Translations under genes and position numbers: made by a program
Part shown: one piece after another, positions 59,201 through 60,428 of the stretch
How positions within the stretch are numbered: the stretch's first letter is position 1
Layout of the letters: each line of letters opens with the position of its first letter
Notes under the pieces: model-generated
Told to the model about the DNA's origin: nothing
Databases searched by the model: none
What the model saw: only the letters and a program-made list of their open reading frames with translations
DNA from: Argyresthia goedartella
Lineage: Eukaryota > Arthropoda > Insecta > Lepidoptera > Argyresthiidae
Length of the DNA: 64,000 bases
Assembly: GCA_949825045.1 (NCBI GenBank)
Contig: OX463808.1
Coordinates: 25,791,674-25,855,673, forward strand
Reading direction: 5' to 3'

Positions 59201-59946
59201 ATCGGTCTATAAACAAAACTTTCTGACTGGTGACGAAGGAAGTTGAGTTTTGGTTCTTCGATGCTAACTATCACATTCCCTGTAGATGCTGCACATGGCG
59301 AAGCGTCCGTTCGCGGCGGTGACGGTGGTGCTGAACGGAAGCCTGCCTCCCTCGGCGGGGCGGCGGCGCCGGGCGCCCGACGTCCGGCCCGTCGCTATAG
59401 AGCCGACTGGCGATGGACTTGCTGCCGTCACTTCTGTACTTGTACGGTAAGTACTATCATATGGTACTACAAATTAAATACGCAGCATCAGCGTCGTGTT
59501 GGTCTGATGCTGCATATGCCGTAGCATCCGTTGTTGTGGTGTGAATTTCCATGCATGCATGCGATTCCATGTGAATTTAGCACCTTGGCCCTGCACAAAA
59601 CACTTATGTCATTGGAAACATAAATTGCGACAGCACATATAAATCTGAATCAGGCCCCTACCCCTGCTTGCTGAGAGAGGAAGTGAATTAATTATATAAA
59701 AAATACTTTATAGCTAACAAGACAATATATGAGAGCAGAATAACGGAACTTTTATGGTGGTTTTGTAAGTTATAACTTGTGGTTTCCAGGCTGCCTGGCG
59801 GCGTGCTGGCACCGTCCCGCATCGCACTCGCGTCCTCACTAGTGCGAGTCGCCGTGGCGCCGCACTCCCGCGCCGCGCGCCGCCGCATGCAGCCGCCGCT
59901 CCCCGCCCCGCACCCGCACCCGCACCCGCACCGTCCGCCGCCCTAG
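5137..59946 (+). CDS. Megf8: Megf8 (multiple EGF-like domains protein 8), 3' part, 19 exons
   Basis: The joined exons are 5137-5264, 6229-6334, 7466-7602, 8876-9083, 9861-9990, 14779-14947, 15111-15350, 16262-19004, 28542-28808, 34504-34671, 35075-35239, 35500-36068, 36535-36783, 37055-37326, 37665-37826, 38442-38527, 58284-58939, 59286-59446 and 59790-59946. All have AG/GT borders and consistent phases, and together hold 2,256 codons plus TAG. The domain order (Kelch, PSI, EGF, laminin-EGF, CUB, EGF, Kelch, PSI, laminin-EGF, membrane-proximal domain, TM helix, cytoplasmic tail) matches vertebrate MEGF8 along its whole length. In vertebrates MEGF8 works with MOSMO and the E3 ligase MGRN1 to reduce surface Smoothened; that role here is inferred from family. 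The N-terminal CUB, EGF and most of the first Kelch propeller must lie upstream of the window. The coding part is only about 12% of the locus, the rest being mostly mobile elements. Confidence 0.93.
5265..6228. repeat. Intron with a 16-bp minisatellite
   Basis: Between about 5630 and 5725 a degenerate 16-bp unit of the form GAATTGGRAAGTKGTC repeats about six times. Related pieces (CCATTTCGACAACTTT, TTTTGTGCCAAT) occur at 5370-5410 and 6085-6145 as direct copies. Nothing coding is seen. Confidence 0.65.
6229..6334 (+). CDS. Megf8: Megf8 exon: last blade of first Kelch propeller
   Basis: The exon follows TTTGGCAG in phase 0 and ends one base into a codon before GTGAGT. It encodes a blade with FAHAAAL and LLLAGGYHG, the hydrophobic strand plus double glycine typical of Kelch repeats. 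It continues directly into the PSI exon at 7466. Confidence 0.88.
6743..7135 (+). repeat. Interspersed repeat with AGGGTTCCGTACC ends, copy 2
   Basis: This is the same family as 3131-3532, with the same start, the same internal CTGTCCGTCCGTC and GCTATAACAACAAATACTAAAA stretches, the inverted GGTACGGAACCCT near 7089-7101, and the final T-run. It lies in the Megf8 intron before the PSI array, in sense orientation. Confidence 0.82.
7466..7602 (+). CDS. Megf8: Megf8 exon: PSI module, first and intact copy of a tandem array
   Basis: The acceptor CCCAG at 7461-7465 and donor GTGAGT at 7603 give GDLLAYVVP, then the cysteine-rich PSI core with [10 protein letters not shown]. It exits in phase 0 and joins the exon at 8876 ([11 protein letters not shown]). 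This copy keeps all its cysteines. Seven further full or partial copies follow without the original acceptor, so using 7603 as donor gives the cleanest protein; the last copy's donor at 8611 is an in-phase alternative but would require crossing a TGA at 8284. Confidence 0.85.
7481..8610 (+). repeat. 150-bp tandem array of the Megf8 PSI exon and its donor site
   Basis: Units start at 7481, 7631, 7781, 7931, 8081 and 8231, then a shortened unit of about 108 bp, then a last full unit at 8489. Each unit holds most of the PSI exon, its GTGAGT or GTAAGT donor and about 28 bp of intron. Because 150 and 108 are multiples of three, one reading frame runs through the array, broken only by a TGC-to-TGA change in unit 6 (8284-8286). 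Units 2, 5 and 7 lose the Cys of PECLAD, and unit 4 changes GWC to GWY; units 1, 3 and 8 are intact. Units 5 and 7 share variants, pointing to block-wise duplication. Confidence 0.92.
8876..9083 (+). CDS. Megf8: Megf8 exon: rest of PSI module and following Cys-rich segment
   Basis: The exon is bordered by CCGCAG and GTAATG, entering in phase 0 and leaving one base over. It encodes [11 protein letters not shown], then a second Cys-rich piece ([14 protein letters not shown]) and [10 protein letters not shown], the same order as in vertebrate MEGF8 after its first PSI. Confidence 0.88.
9084..9860. other. Intron, moderately GC-rich, no gene recognised
   Basis: The stretch 9290-9800 is richer in GC than other introns and contains runs such as CGGTGGTGGC and ACCCGTATCCGGGT. 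It may be the 5' leader of an unidentified retroelement, but no open frame supports this. Confidence 0.4.
9861..9990 (+). CDS. Megf8: Megf8 exon: segment with NPGWWG and GLTFLR
   Basis: Preceded by TTTTTCGCAG, followed by GTACAT, ending two bases into a codon. The peptide carries a GWWG core and GLTFLR, which continues as YQQP in the exon at 14779; vertebrate MEGF8 has a matching GWWG and LTFQQP path. A CR1-like LINE fills the downstream intron. Confidence 0.85.
10314..12302 (-). pseudogene. LINE ORF2, reverse transcriptase part
   Basis: A 662-codon frame with [35 protein letters not shown] and SYADDMVVL (around residue 440), so the catalytic [16 protein letters not shown]. The C-terminal part ([20 protein letters not shown]) is typical of CR1-type elements. 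It is open to its end but lacks its upstream endonuclease frame because of the indel. Confidence 0.88.
12284..13102 (-). pseudogene. LINE ORF2, apurinic-type endonuclease part
   Basis: 272 codons with the AP-endonuclease signatures: NCKS near the start, LQETW (catalytic Glu), GDFNAHP and WSDHFPL. The frame ends at a TAA at 12284, where the RT frame has already begun ([11 protein letters not shown]), so one indel near 12290-12310 separates endonuclease from RT. It belongs to the same ORF2 as 10314-12302. Confidence 0.85.
13135..14400 (-). CDS. CR1-type LINE ORF1 protein
   Basis: A 421-codon frame starting [11 protein letters not shown], with paired Cys near the N-terminus, a Lys-rich stretch ([12 protein letters not shown]), a coiled-coil-like middle (about residues 120-170) and a basic C-terminal part. 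This agrees with RNA-binding ORF1 proteins of CR1-type elements. The exact nucleic-acid-binding fold cannot be told from sequence alone. The frame is intact. Confidence 0.7.
   Translation of the reverse strand: MTSSVLKCKNCNIVICELLAFVQNKVDVMVEESLVQICSTAFTDEEIEKAKNLLFDSVKKKKSTRRREGKTQRNLDDIICLIKETDPEEIPIFVARDLQKLPPVTFDHVDVTRLLKEIVLIQKDLGVIQNNYAKNAETEYVTIEEFEKLKLEINQLKVARQTRDIEPNVNHKRGGYRQEESFDAHNSGPMGLVNLSDCRHPTLSSYEGTPRITPSRPSFACVVRNVPDPSQLSVLSAAEPARVEAHPRAAVSTAAASERTCEAPPRFPTSSNTENTASVAEGCNSKKVLEPNDGWVTINRKQKKNSFSGRKGTATVSPSCKFKAADARIPLFIYNVTKEASVKDVAEYIFKKTQITVLPQKIDMKVPKDYDSYKIYIPRKSLSLFDDDYLWPNGIFFRRYYLFKNNGIFTAQAAIDSQALQ
14779..14947 (+). CDS. Megf8: Megf8 exon: [15 protein letters not shown] segment
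   Basis: The acceptor TTCTGCAG is followed by one base that completes the split Arg codon. The exon encodes [14 protein letters not shown] and a beta-rich stretch ending in WNGTGE, then GTTTGT as donor. It sits at the 5' side of the antisense LINE and is not interrupted by it. Confidence 0.85.
15111..15350 (+). CDS. Megf8: Megf8 exon: extracellular segment before the PSI cluster
   Basis: The exon lies between CATTTTGCAG and GTAAGC, and is 240 nt, phase 0 on both sides. It encodes a sequence with several N-glycosylation sequons (SNIT, ANVT, ANDS) and a His-rich [10 protein letters not shown] stretch. It leads straight into [14 protein letters not shown] of the large exon, as SFFFLEPY does in vertebrate MEGF8. 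Confidence 0.85.
15465..16245 (+). mobile_element. LINE 3' end fragment with an internal duplication
   Basis: A short frame from 15469 ([21 protein letters not shown]) resembles the C-terminus of jockey/CR1-type ORF2. The 3' end has AATAAAG followed by AATAAATAAATAAA at 16218-16245, just before the acceptor of the giant Megf8 exon. Within it about 195 bp are duplicated (15553-15748 and 15757-15944). A polyadenylation signal in sense orientation thus sits close to an exon. Confidence 0.6.
16262..19004 (+). CDS. Megf8: Megf8 giant exon: PSI x4, EGF, laminin-EGF, CUB, EGF, Kelch
   Basis: This 2,743-nt exon (acceptor TTGCAG, donor GTAAGT) encodes 914 residues. Counted within the exon, residues 15-240 hold four PSI-type modules (CGWCE, CEWWAD, CVWCEA, CGWCYS). 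Residues 243-283 are a calcium-binding EGF (DVDECGLG), about 319-418 are laminin-type EGFs, about 419-540 are a CUB domain, and 541-617 are EGF-like. From about 640 come Kelch blades with WMFGGY, YIYGGL, LIGGF, YVYGG and VFGGR. The domain order equals vertebrate MEGF8. The PSI-EGF-CUB half is extremely GC-rich, whereas the Kelch half is less so. Long open frames on the other strand here are by-products of that composition. Confidence 0.95.
19416..19656 (-). repeat. BEL element LTR (3' LTR)
   Basis: 241 bp, start TGTACGG and end CCGTACA on the plus strand, giving 7-bp perfect inverted tips. No difference from 28034-28274 was found by eye. Confidence 0.93.
19925..27562 (-). CDS. BEL/Pao Gag-Pol-Env polyprotein, intact frame
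   Basis: Of the 2,545 residues, roughly 1-560 are Gag with zinc-knuckle Cys/His clusters at about 460-530. An aspartic protease has LLDQGSQ near 586. RT has YMDD near 985, RNase H has HGFCDAS near 1155, and integrase has an HHCC region near 1480-1510 followed by SDNGTNF near 1605 and a downstream Glu. From about 1860 comes a hydrophobic signal-like segment, then a basic RQRR cleavage-type site near 1994 with a glycine-rich hydrophobic stretch. A coiled-coil region and a transmembrane segment near 2417-2437 follow. This last part resembles the fusion-type Env of insect errantiviruses and roo-like elements. Whether Env is made as a fusion or from a spliced RNA is unknown. Confidence 0.9.
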   Translation of the reverse strand: MDAETMNLISKQQELERAMDKLLENFKKDGRDRKTSSYLKKRVNTLSDYWNEFQVNHITLCGETDKTHQYYSENYYEVVRQKYLSIKDILENYQDLQADVVKQVAPAAAGGEQNQDQFGEPMISTGSNSKTDEMLRKQASNFRAFQRTVSNINLETVSEKWELEDLLSTIGERWKVIDKVHWELDSELEGIDQDYERSFTKSETIYNNIKRAINSKLWSMVHRERSTPKIDIPTFNGQFNQWIPFKDLFSEAIHNNPSLSNAQKMQYLRSKLRDEPERLVSHLQISSKNYVTCWDILTARYDNKKKIVNSHVKILMSLPVIQQASVNAIKRMHDTTVECLNAVKNLGGDIANDILLVYILSEKLDSDTHDDYIDYIKAPRELPSLNEFLEFLEGKFTSLEFSRRKQENPSQKQIHNQGHQSSSKYHNQKYDRVNKQAFSSSRVPTVSQHGKQRSQYNLEQFKCPLCKNNEHGIYFCKNYLELTPQKKRSLVQKLHLCQNCLYDHGGKTCFSEKRCQTCRGFHNSTLCEAFKQAHNNSSGPTNDQSQQGRSNTHVSLQREVPEVLLTTAMLQIQGSDGNYHIMRALLDQGSQTSLITENAAQRLGLRRQRCKGVISGVGVKESSCKGMMSIACKAINSKYTFNSEVYIMKTLINNLPSFTFDKPAWSHIYNISLADPEFHISRPVDILFGADVYSHIIMEGICRADQGQPIAQQTRLGWILCGNVQTFQCNVVLNNIEDIQRFWEVEDITEPSSLSSSDQQCVDFYKSTTTRREDGKYEVRLPLKPNFEENLGSSKSKAIAQFRSLERKFDRNQNIAKDYKLFIAEYLSLGHMTPAVGSGKLEYYLPHHHVTRADSTTTKLRVVFNASMKTSSGQSLNDLMERGPNLQQDLQALIIKWRQYEFAYTADIEKMYRQIWVNEQDQKYQKIIWRESPSASIQEYALSTVTYGTKAAPFLAMMTLKHLAHEQKESKPESVAAKVLEENFYMDDLIHGSHSVAAAQDLQKELISLLQFAGFNLRKWSSNTKELLKNVSSNESFDFKQAESTKTLGLSWNPQEDYFTFLSKIESSAAKYTKRTLLSEISKLFDPLGWLSPVSTKLKILFQSVWKSELQWDEKLPEDITAEWIKIKSDIHNIDKVRLARWLGTKEQDEIQLHGFCDASIKAYACVIYCKIVRNGEQQGSTVLVVGKARLVPVSKDVSLPRLELLSAHLLSRLMEKVTQSLSSYSIKTFGWSDSMVALSWIKGDPGRWKSFVANRTKQIIKVMPAACWRYVKSAENPADCASRGVTATQLNEHSLWWNGPAWLVNYQAEKQEQPVYETQEEIKSPATQHQVNAVTQQDCDVINYLLISYSSLTKVVNVLAWVLRFISNSKHQSPTKSYLTVAELNKARTFIIKYTQQKEFGAEINELQQNQHVSAKSRLNSLNPFLDSNGVLRVGGRLRNASISDDMKYPIVIPKDSRFTELLIDQAHKLTYHGGARLTLSFIRQRYWIVSGIRTTKKWIRLCVKCRRHAPSKQHQMMGDLPQARCNPSRPFEHTGVDYTGHIKVRSSTARSIRTTKGYVAVFVCMATKAVHLELVSDLTASAFLAALKRLTARRGKVSHLYSDNGTNFTHSNRILQQEYEELKQIYNQDFFKEVTEMEIQWHFTAPAWPSANGLMEAGVKSLKHHLRRVIGEQVLTYEELSTVLAEVEACLNSRPLCPLSENPDDLEYLTPAHFLTGGPTLSIFETERDKRTRWQLAQKVFQDLWKRWKSEYLAQLSARSKWMNPQANIKIGDVVLIHDDNVPTGKWAMGRVVELHSGKDSLVRVVTLKTKNGYMKRPIIKLSVLPTGKDSDGSESNQVSQPTTINETTNCVTFQNKPIKQQKGYSFVSLAMALMTFMTLISSSQCMTNVTKLRNQQGLYLDKVSNMQLITEDWKIIMYYDLQPYWEGIKALSAYQDHLKQACALYQADRDSRYDVVILQLLHGFSELQYYNELLLTQHSGGAGTRASLPRQRRGLINGVGYLTNTLFGVLDDRFAQQYQQDIELIRNNQNHLLAMWKNQTSVIEAEYSVLSRLEQVMEKQHKQINKHLNQINNKLGKMDIELQNVERSQELWLSLSIANHFLSNLKAIQEQLLDITTNVYKGKTIIHLLPPDHLHQQLTIISGHLSSDMTLPAGENQDLRQIYQLLSVKTKMMEKYLIMEIKIPLLNRDTYEIFKSISVPQKIKQQMVNVIPISEYLAINLKKDAYLSISEVDVKECLHQAFRDTYLCRSRKPIRQMNKDQDLCVAEQLSNSCQTVSSPCSNKWVEMNKLNQYLYFCCDICQLRVMCGDQVSAQQLTATGIISIDQGCIIKTNEVILHGHKQDYSRLDAEVNLLIPQISPINNIINVPISTHLSAEETEDSRPIQELQDIKDNIKMIKDNSELSSRISYHEVHHYIAIYVLVCIVCAVVAVLCWRRLQQQRRRPRQGPRAGAEEAAAPESRLGAQSAAPATRPAPGPSSVSSVCEKCASVSVNESDRHIKKQISEQIEMKSCVKKPMSASKTDKASSPTFTRSYKKSLSMRL
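27563..28033 (-). other. BEL element leader with repeated TTGAT motifs
   Basis: This untranslated stretch between the 5' LTR and the start codon contains many CTTGAT, TTGATTGAG and CTTGCT words on the plus strand, for example at 27824-27829. It continues the hexamer bias seen in the coding part. No hairpin or frame explains it. Confidence 0.6.
28034..28274 (-). repeat. BEL element LTR (5' LTR)
   Basis: Direct copy of 19416-19656. The TCACC target duplication follows directly at 28275-28279. Confidence 0.93.
28542..28808 (+). CDS. Megf8: Megf8 exon: last Kelch blade and PSI
   Basis: Entered with one carried base after ATCCGCAG, left before GTAACT. It encodes AHAMALDV then VYIIGGW, the closing blade of the second propeller, followed by a PSI module ([10 protein letters not shown]). 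The exon starts only about 270 bp downstream of the BEL provirus, so the insertion spared the branch and acceptor region. Confidence 0.88.
28809..30559. other. Megf8 intron, AT-rich with short repeats
   Basis: Inverted arms at about 28949-28976 and 29344-29372 (TAGCAATTTTACC and its complement) suggest a small MITE. A stretch near 29900-30250 looks like an interspersed repeat of unknown class. A direct duplication of about 105 bp lies at 30271-30377 and 30383-30480 (GGATTAGTAAAGAG ... GTCAATAGATTG). No gene is seen. Confidence 0.5.
30560..31512 (-). pseudogene. Ty3/DIRS-like RT end and RNase H relic
   Basis: Read on the minus strand, 31512-31483 encodes [10 protein letters not shown], the RT catalytic box. 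Then come RNase H parts with [13 protein letters not shown] near 31045, [11 protein letters not shown] near 30930, and IPGRYN with ADHLSR near 30800. The set DSS, DN, ADxLSR is typical of Ty3 and DIRS RNase H. Frameshifts and stops interrupt it. The upstream RT half is at 33431-33920, on the far side of a hAT insertion. I saw no integrase or tyrosine recombinase that would decide the class. Confidence 0.75.
31513..33430 (-). mobile_element. Buster-type hAT transposon, decayed, nested in a retroelement
   Basis: The left end reads CAGGGATTCTCAAACTT, and the right end, reversed, AGACTTTCTCAAAGT, imperfect inverted ends of hAT-Buster type. The flanks share an 8-bp target duplication of the form NNGTAGAC (AGGTAGAC left, GAGTAGAC right). 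Transposase pieces lie on the minus strand inside it. The insertion splits the YLDD codons of the surrounding RT. Confidence 0.78.
31686..33134 (-). pseudogene. hAT (ZBED5/Buster-like) transposase fragments
   Basis: The piece 32701-32258 has [16 protein letters not shown] and [17 protein letters not shown], the signature of ZBED5/SCAND3-type hAT transposases. The piece 32303-31974 continues with LNDMN-like and PYWVLDPF text, and 31973-31686 may hold the C-terminal dimerisation part. Several frameshifts and stops separate them, so no functional protein is encoded. Confidence 0.75.
33431..33920 (-). pseudogene. Ty3/DIRS-like RT, upstream half of split element
   Basis: The minus strand contains [11 protein letters not shown] near 33530, the conserved box before the catalytic motif. 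It then runs to GLRLTVY, where the hAT insertion begins and the rest of YLDD lies at 31512. Frames shift several times. Confidence 0.7.
33960..34440 (+). repeat. Interspersed repeat(s), includes relative of 221-340
   Basis: The stretch begins CTAGCTGCCCGTGGCGCGGCG, a kind of start seen in lepidopteran short repeats. From 34073 to 34195 it matches the reverse complement of 221-340. No coding capacity. Confidence 0.55.
34504..34671 (+). CDS. Megf8: Megf8 exon: PSI-type Cys-rich module
   Basis: Between ATCTTGCAG and GTACGA, phase 1 on both sides. It encodes [10 protein letters not shown] and CRWCESC, matching the CSEC and CKWCTNC pattern of vertebrate MEGF8. The preceding intron is the one holding the hAT-in-retroelement nest. 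Confidence 0.86.
35075..35239 (+). CDS. Megf8: Megf8 exon: Cys-rich module ending [10 protein letters not shown]
   Basis: Acceptor CCCAG, donor GTAATA, phase 1 on both sides. It encodes [17 protein letters not shown] and CTWTRR; the last part equals the CMWTRQ region of vertebrate MEGF8. Confidence 0.86.
35500..36068 (+). CDS. Megf8: Megf8 exon: paired PSI modules and start of an EGF
   Basis: The start was fixed by the acceptor CCAACAG at 35499 and the required one-base carry, giving GQLTR then FNWSCAL. It contains two PSI-like units ([10 protein letters not shown] ... [19 protein letters not shown]) and ends with [13 protein letters not shown], the first half of an EGF that the next exon completes. 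Donor is GTGAGG. Confidence 0.88.
36150..36440 (-). mobile_element. tRNA-derived SINE, antisense
   Basis: The minus strand has a B-box match GGTTCGAATCG (36378-36368) after a tRNA-like GC-rich head, with a 3' body reaching about 36150. It fills most of the intron between the exons at 35500 and 36535. Confidence 0.55.
36535..36783 (+). CDS. Megf8: Megf8 exon: EGF completion and laminin-EGF
   Basis: Phase 0 on both sides (TGGTCAG and GTGAGT). It encodes [13 protein letters not shown], then [10 protein letters not shown] and [10 protein letters not shown], then a laminin-type EGF beginning CQCNGHSDC, which continues in the exon at 37055. Confidence 0.88.
37055..37326 (+). CDS. Megf8: Megf8 exon: laminin-type EGF modules
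   Basis: Acceptor CTTCCCAG, donor GTGAGT, leaving two bases. It encodes GNQCEKCKP, a C-rich stretch with CHGHTGVC, and CERCIEGYF. The spacing CxxCxxxxxG follows laminin EGF repeats. Confidence 0.88.
37393..37578. repeat. Foldback MITE-like element in a Megf8 intron
   Basis: The ends AGCCGGGCACTAAGTAGCGAG and its imperfect reverse complement near 37553-37577 (CTCGCTAATGAG...CCCGGCT) bracket further inverted arms (CTAGTGGGTA against CCCACTAG). The whole 186 bp can fold into a long hairpin and has no coding potential. A non-autonomous DNA transposon is the likely origin. Confidence 0.6.
37665..37826 (+). CDS. Megf8: Megf8 exon: laminin-type EGF ([10 protein letters not shown]), donor duplicated downstream
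   Basis: Acceptor TTCCGCAG. The donor is taken as GTACGT at 37827, because joining there gives CRDL-YMGDP with the exon at 38442, whereas the GTATAC four bases later breaks the frame. It encodes [21 protein letters not shown], and HQCVKCRDL. The last 114 nt and the donor are repeated three more times downstream. Confidence 0.85.
37713..38316 (+). repeat. 151-bp tandem array of a Megf8 exon end plus donor
   Basis: Four units start at 37713, 37864, 38015 and 38166, each carrying the 3' part of the laminin-EGF exon, the GTACGT donor and about 37 bp of intron. The period is not a multiple of three. Units 3 and 4 share a CAG-to-TAG change. Reading past the first donor meets TGA within the intron piece, so only the first donor can give the normal protein. 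Units 2-4 have no acceptor and look like exon debris. Confidence 0.92.
38442..38527 (+). CDS. Megf8: Megf8 exon: [11 protein letters not shown] segment
   Basis: Acceptor CCTTTCAG, donor GTAAGC. It encodes [13 protein letters not shown] and ends CFDGKSL with one base carried. This closes the last laminin EGF. The following intron, to 58283, is almost 20 kb and holds at least five mobile elements. Confidence 0.85.
38528..42664. other. Long intron part: AT-rich, small inverted-repeat elements
   Basis: A hairpin with about 27-bp arms lies at 39187-39290 (TTTTAAATTACTGCAGG... against ...CCTGCAATAATTTAAA). Inverted ends GCCAGCTTTTCACTATGGGAT and ATCCCATAGTGAAAAGCCGGC at about 40528-40548 and 40877-40899 bracket a possible 375-bp MITE. 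The piece 40650-40850 repeats GGCCTT/TTGGCTGG words. I found no convincing protein-coding sequence. Confidence 0.55.
42665..43208 (-). repeat. BEL element 2, 3' LTR
   Basis: 544 bp, TG...CA ends. It lacks one C present in the other LTR near its start and differs at about four other positions. Confidence 0.92.
43241..44281 (-). pseudogene. BEL element 2 Pol, part 2 (integrase)
   Basis: About 346 codons continuing Pol one frame over from the deletion at about 44280. It has CMPCYRLK of the zinc-binding part, VGTDFAGPF with the first catalytic Asp, IRSDNGTNY with the second and [11 protein letters not shown] with the Glu, then an SH3-like end ([16 protein letters not shown]). All three catalytic residues are present. 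Confidence 0.87.
44278..46896 (-). pseudogene. BEL element 2 Pol, part 1 (protease remnant, RT, RNase H)
   Basis: In frame with Gag after the TAG. It begins with the C-terminal part of the BEL protease region ([13 protein letters not shown]); the catalytic D-S/Q-G box expected before it is not seen. RT has [12 protein letters not shown] and YVDDVCTGA, and RNase H has [17 protein letters not shown]. It ends LLATLQREF at a TGA created by loss of one G in what should be REFWILS. Confidence 0.85.
46897..48702 (-). CDS. BEL element 2 Gag
   Basis: 601 codons from ATG at 48702. The N-terminal half is helical and ends with [11 protein letters not shown] and a PAO-type capsid region. Cys/His knuckles occur at [14 protein letters not shown] and in [13 protein letters not shown] and [13 protein letters not shown]. 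After them a 90-bp (30-residue) unit [20 protein letters not shown] is repeated. It ends at TAG (46899-46897); the same frame continues into Pol. Confidence 0.85.
   Translation of the reverse strand: MSLSEIQKGVSKELRWFSSAHGLIDRLDRHDVVLERSMDVKERYNRVLELSAQAESVDGCAPDRLSRLIGDVDQCMEMAAAITQKAADIRRQRESSHDGDAEAPLTHQVSGSRLPAIAMPIFDGVSGEWMSFINLFDSLVHMRSDITKSVKMAQLVAALRGEPRELVAHLTVTEGNYETARQLLVRRYHNKRRLADAQLNRLFSIPVVNKVGAIQTEVLNPLLSVTKALENLGLPVGEWSYLLLYIVLSRLPADVQTRFEQSHGRSAEDLPAFSDLVGFLEEEARRAENLGLTVTHPSEPQRAAGSAVSRGPPTRKDRTNRQSYGTVSALTPHSETCPCCRQIGHAVANCNKFGELRVQGRRRMAKQRSWCFLCLGPHMARDCTRTKMCGYCGGAHNNLLCMNRSGQQPPQGRIQGDTAWGPENSFATRSATQGPTSPRPQGRTQGDTAWGPENSFATRSATQGPTSPRAQGSTRVQGRTQDHYMGGPEYSVATQHPTQRDIGCVEQAVTGGWHGTPSSYAGAVRTPPQLSSRSSPRPRRSHVMSPPLMERPRLNSRPPPFTGNRRLGMEPARGPFVQWDPLAYSCIPDRLQAQWGPGGPR
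49233..49777 (-). repeat. BEL element 2, 5' LTR
   Basis: 545 bp direct copy of 42665-43208. GGCTT follows at 49778-49782. Confidence 0.92.
49778..51325 (-). pseudogene. Ty3/Gypsy integrase fragment with AT-rich surroundings
   Basis: On the minus strand, 50590-50390 encodes [20 protein letters not shown] through [20 protein letters not shown], giving the second catalytic Asp (SDRG) and the Glu (QVER) of a Gypsy integrase. Upstream, near 50735, DDVGHLG is a remnant of the zinc-binding part. Stops and indels break it, and no LTRs are visible. The rest, 49783-50290 and 50990-51325, shows nothing recognisable. Confidence 0.72.
51326..51660 (-). mobile_element. tRNA-derived SINE, antisense
   Basis: The minus strand has the exact B box GGTTCGAGTCC (51485-51475) after a tRNA-like head (CTACGAAGCCAAGGATCCC). 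A body then leads to GATACAGGGAATCCTAGTTTGGGG near 51330. I know similar 3' bodies from other lepidopteran genomes. Confidence 0.6.
52333..53815 (-). pseudogene. LINE reverse transcriptase, three frames
   Basis: 53815-53300 has [10 protein letters not shown], a [13 protein letters not shown] box and [11 protein letters not shown]. 53303-52503 continues with [13 protein letters not shown] and [10 protein letters not shown]. 52602-52333 holds the C-terminal part ([19 protein letters not shown]). Indels near 53300 and 52560 separate the three. The active-site [13 protein letters not shown] still visible. Confidence 0.83.
54308..55057 (-). pseudogene. LINE endonuclease domain
   Basis: 249 codons with IILTECWLS (catalytic Glu), [17 protein letters not shown] and [10 protein letters not shown] (catalytic His), an AP-endonuclease of CR1/L2 type. 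The start and the link to RT are lost: the interval 54307-53816 has no open frame. Confidence 0.8.
55101..56339. other. Intron stretch, no feature recognised
   Basis: AT-rich DNA between two LINE pieces. A short repeat (TCTTAGGTCACAGGTTAGGCGGG and TCACTGGTAAGGCGGG) occurs near 56080-56155. I see no open frame worth naming. Confidence 0.5.
56340..56968 (+). mobile_element. 5'-truncated LINE fragment (ORF2 C-terminus and tail)
   Basis: Codons 56368-56796 encode [35 protein letters not shown] and [13 protein letters not shown], the conserved C-terminus of the same LINE clade as 51748-55100. An AATAAAG signal at about 56949 and an A/T tail follow. It lies in sense with Megf8 but keeps only the last 0.6 kb. 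Confidence 0.78.
56969..58283. other. End of the 20-kb intron; short RTE-type LINE 3' end inside
   Basis: At about 57740-57850 the sequence GGAATCTCTTTTTAGAGATAAG, TTCGTCTTTGTAC and GTGTGCAATAAAG matches the 3' end I know from lepidopteran RTE elements, in plus orientation. The rest is AT-rich without recognised features. Confidence 0.5.
58284..58939 (+). CDS. Megf8: Megf8 exon: membrane-proximal domain and transmembrane helix
   Basis: Joined with one carried base after TTTCCAG, it reads [16 protein letters not shown], then a conserved beta-rich domain ([33 protein letters not shown]) and [12 protein letters not shown] hydrophobic Phe-rich helix at about 58815-58886 ([12 protein letters not shown] and following) is followed by WKAKQA, a positively charged stop-transfer. 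The helix and its flanks are among the best conserved parts of MEGF8. Confidence 0.93.
58940..59285. other. Intron between Megf8 TM and tail exons
   Basis: 346 bp with ordinary composition. Nothing beyond its splice sites is recognised. The next intron, 59447-59789, is of similar size and also plain. Confidence 0.6.
59286..59446 (+). CDS. Megf8: Megf8 exon: cytoplasmic tail with MAKRPFA motif
   Basis: Acceptor CCTGTAG, donor GTAAGT. It encodes [16 protein letters not shown], matching the cytoplasmic MASRPFA motif that recruits MGRN1/RNF157 in vertebrate MEGF8, with Ser replaced by Lys here. It goes on to [15 protein letters not shown], which parallels ITLEPTEDGMAGV in vertebrates. Confidence 0.9.
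59790..59946 (+). CDS. Megf8: Megf8 last coding exon
   Basis: After TTTCCAG the exon completes an Arg codon and encodes [18 protein letters not shown], equal to the LPGGP...LGSALV part of vertebrate MEGF8. It ends in an insect-specific Pro/His-rich tail (alternating HP) with TAG at 59944-59946. A MULE-like element begins about 80 bp after the stop. Confidence 0.9.
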
Positions 59947-60422
59947 CTGCCTCGGGGCCCTGCTCGCTAACTCGGAGAACATTGTGGGAACAGGTACTCA
60001 GGAAATACCTCACCACCATCCGACCACAGCATCCGAACACACCCTTGACCATTTAAACACGTGTTTTCCCAGATGGGGTGGCAGAGACAGCGTAGCCATG
60101 CAAGTCACAATAACTTTACTTTTCCCAGGTGATATGGCAGAGGTATCTTCACATAATACATCTAACCTTCCTACCATTATAAAAAAATGACAGCTGTCAC
60201 CATTTTTGACAGGTATCACTATTTTTGAACAGTTTCATGATTTTGACAGCTGTCACGATTCTTGACTGGTGTCATGATTTTGACAGGTGTAATAATTTTG
60301 ATAGGTGTCACTATTTTTGACAGTGTCTCCATTTTGACCTTTGTCACTATTTTTAACAGGTGTCATAATTTAAACTAGACACTATTTTTGACAGGTATAA
60401 ATTAGTGACAGCTGTCATCCGA

Positions 60423-60428
60423 AATAAA
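60423..60428 (+). terminator. First AATAAA after the Megf8 stop codon, inside the MULE
   Basis: No AATAAA or ATTAAA was found from 59947 to 60422. This hexamer lies just inside the left repeat arm of the MULE-like element and may serve as the Megf8 polyadenylation signal. It is untested; another candidate is at 63954-63959. Confidence 0.35.
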
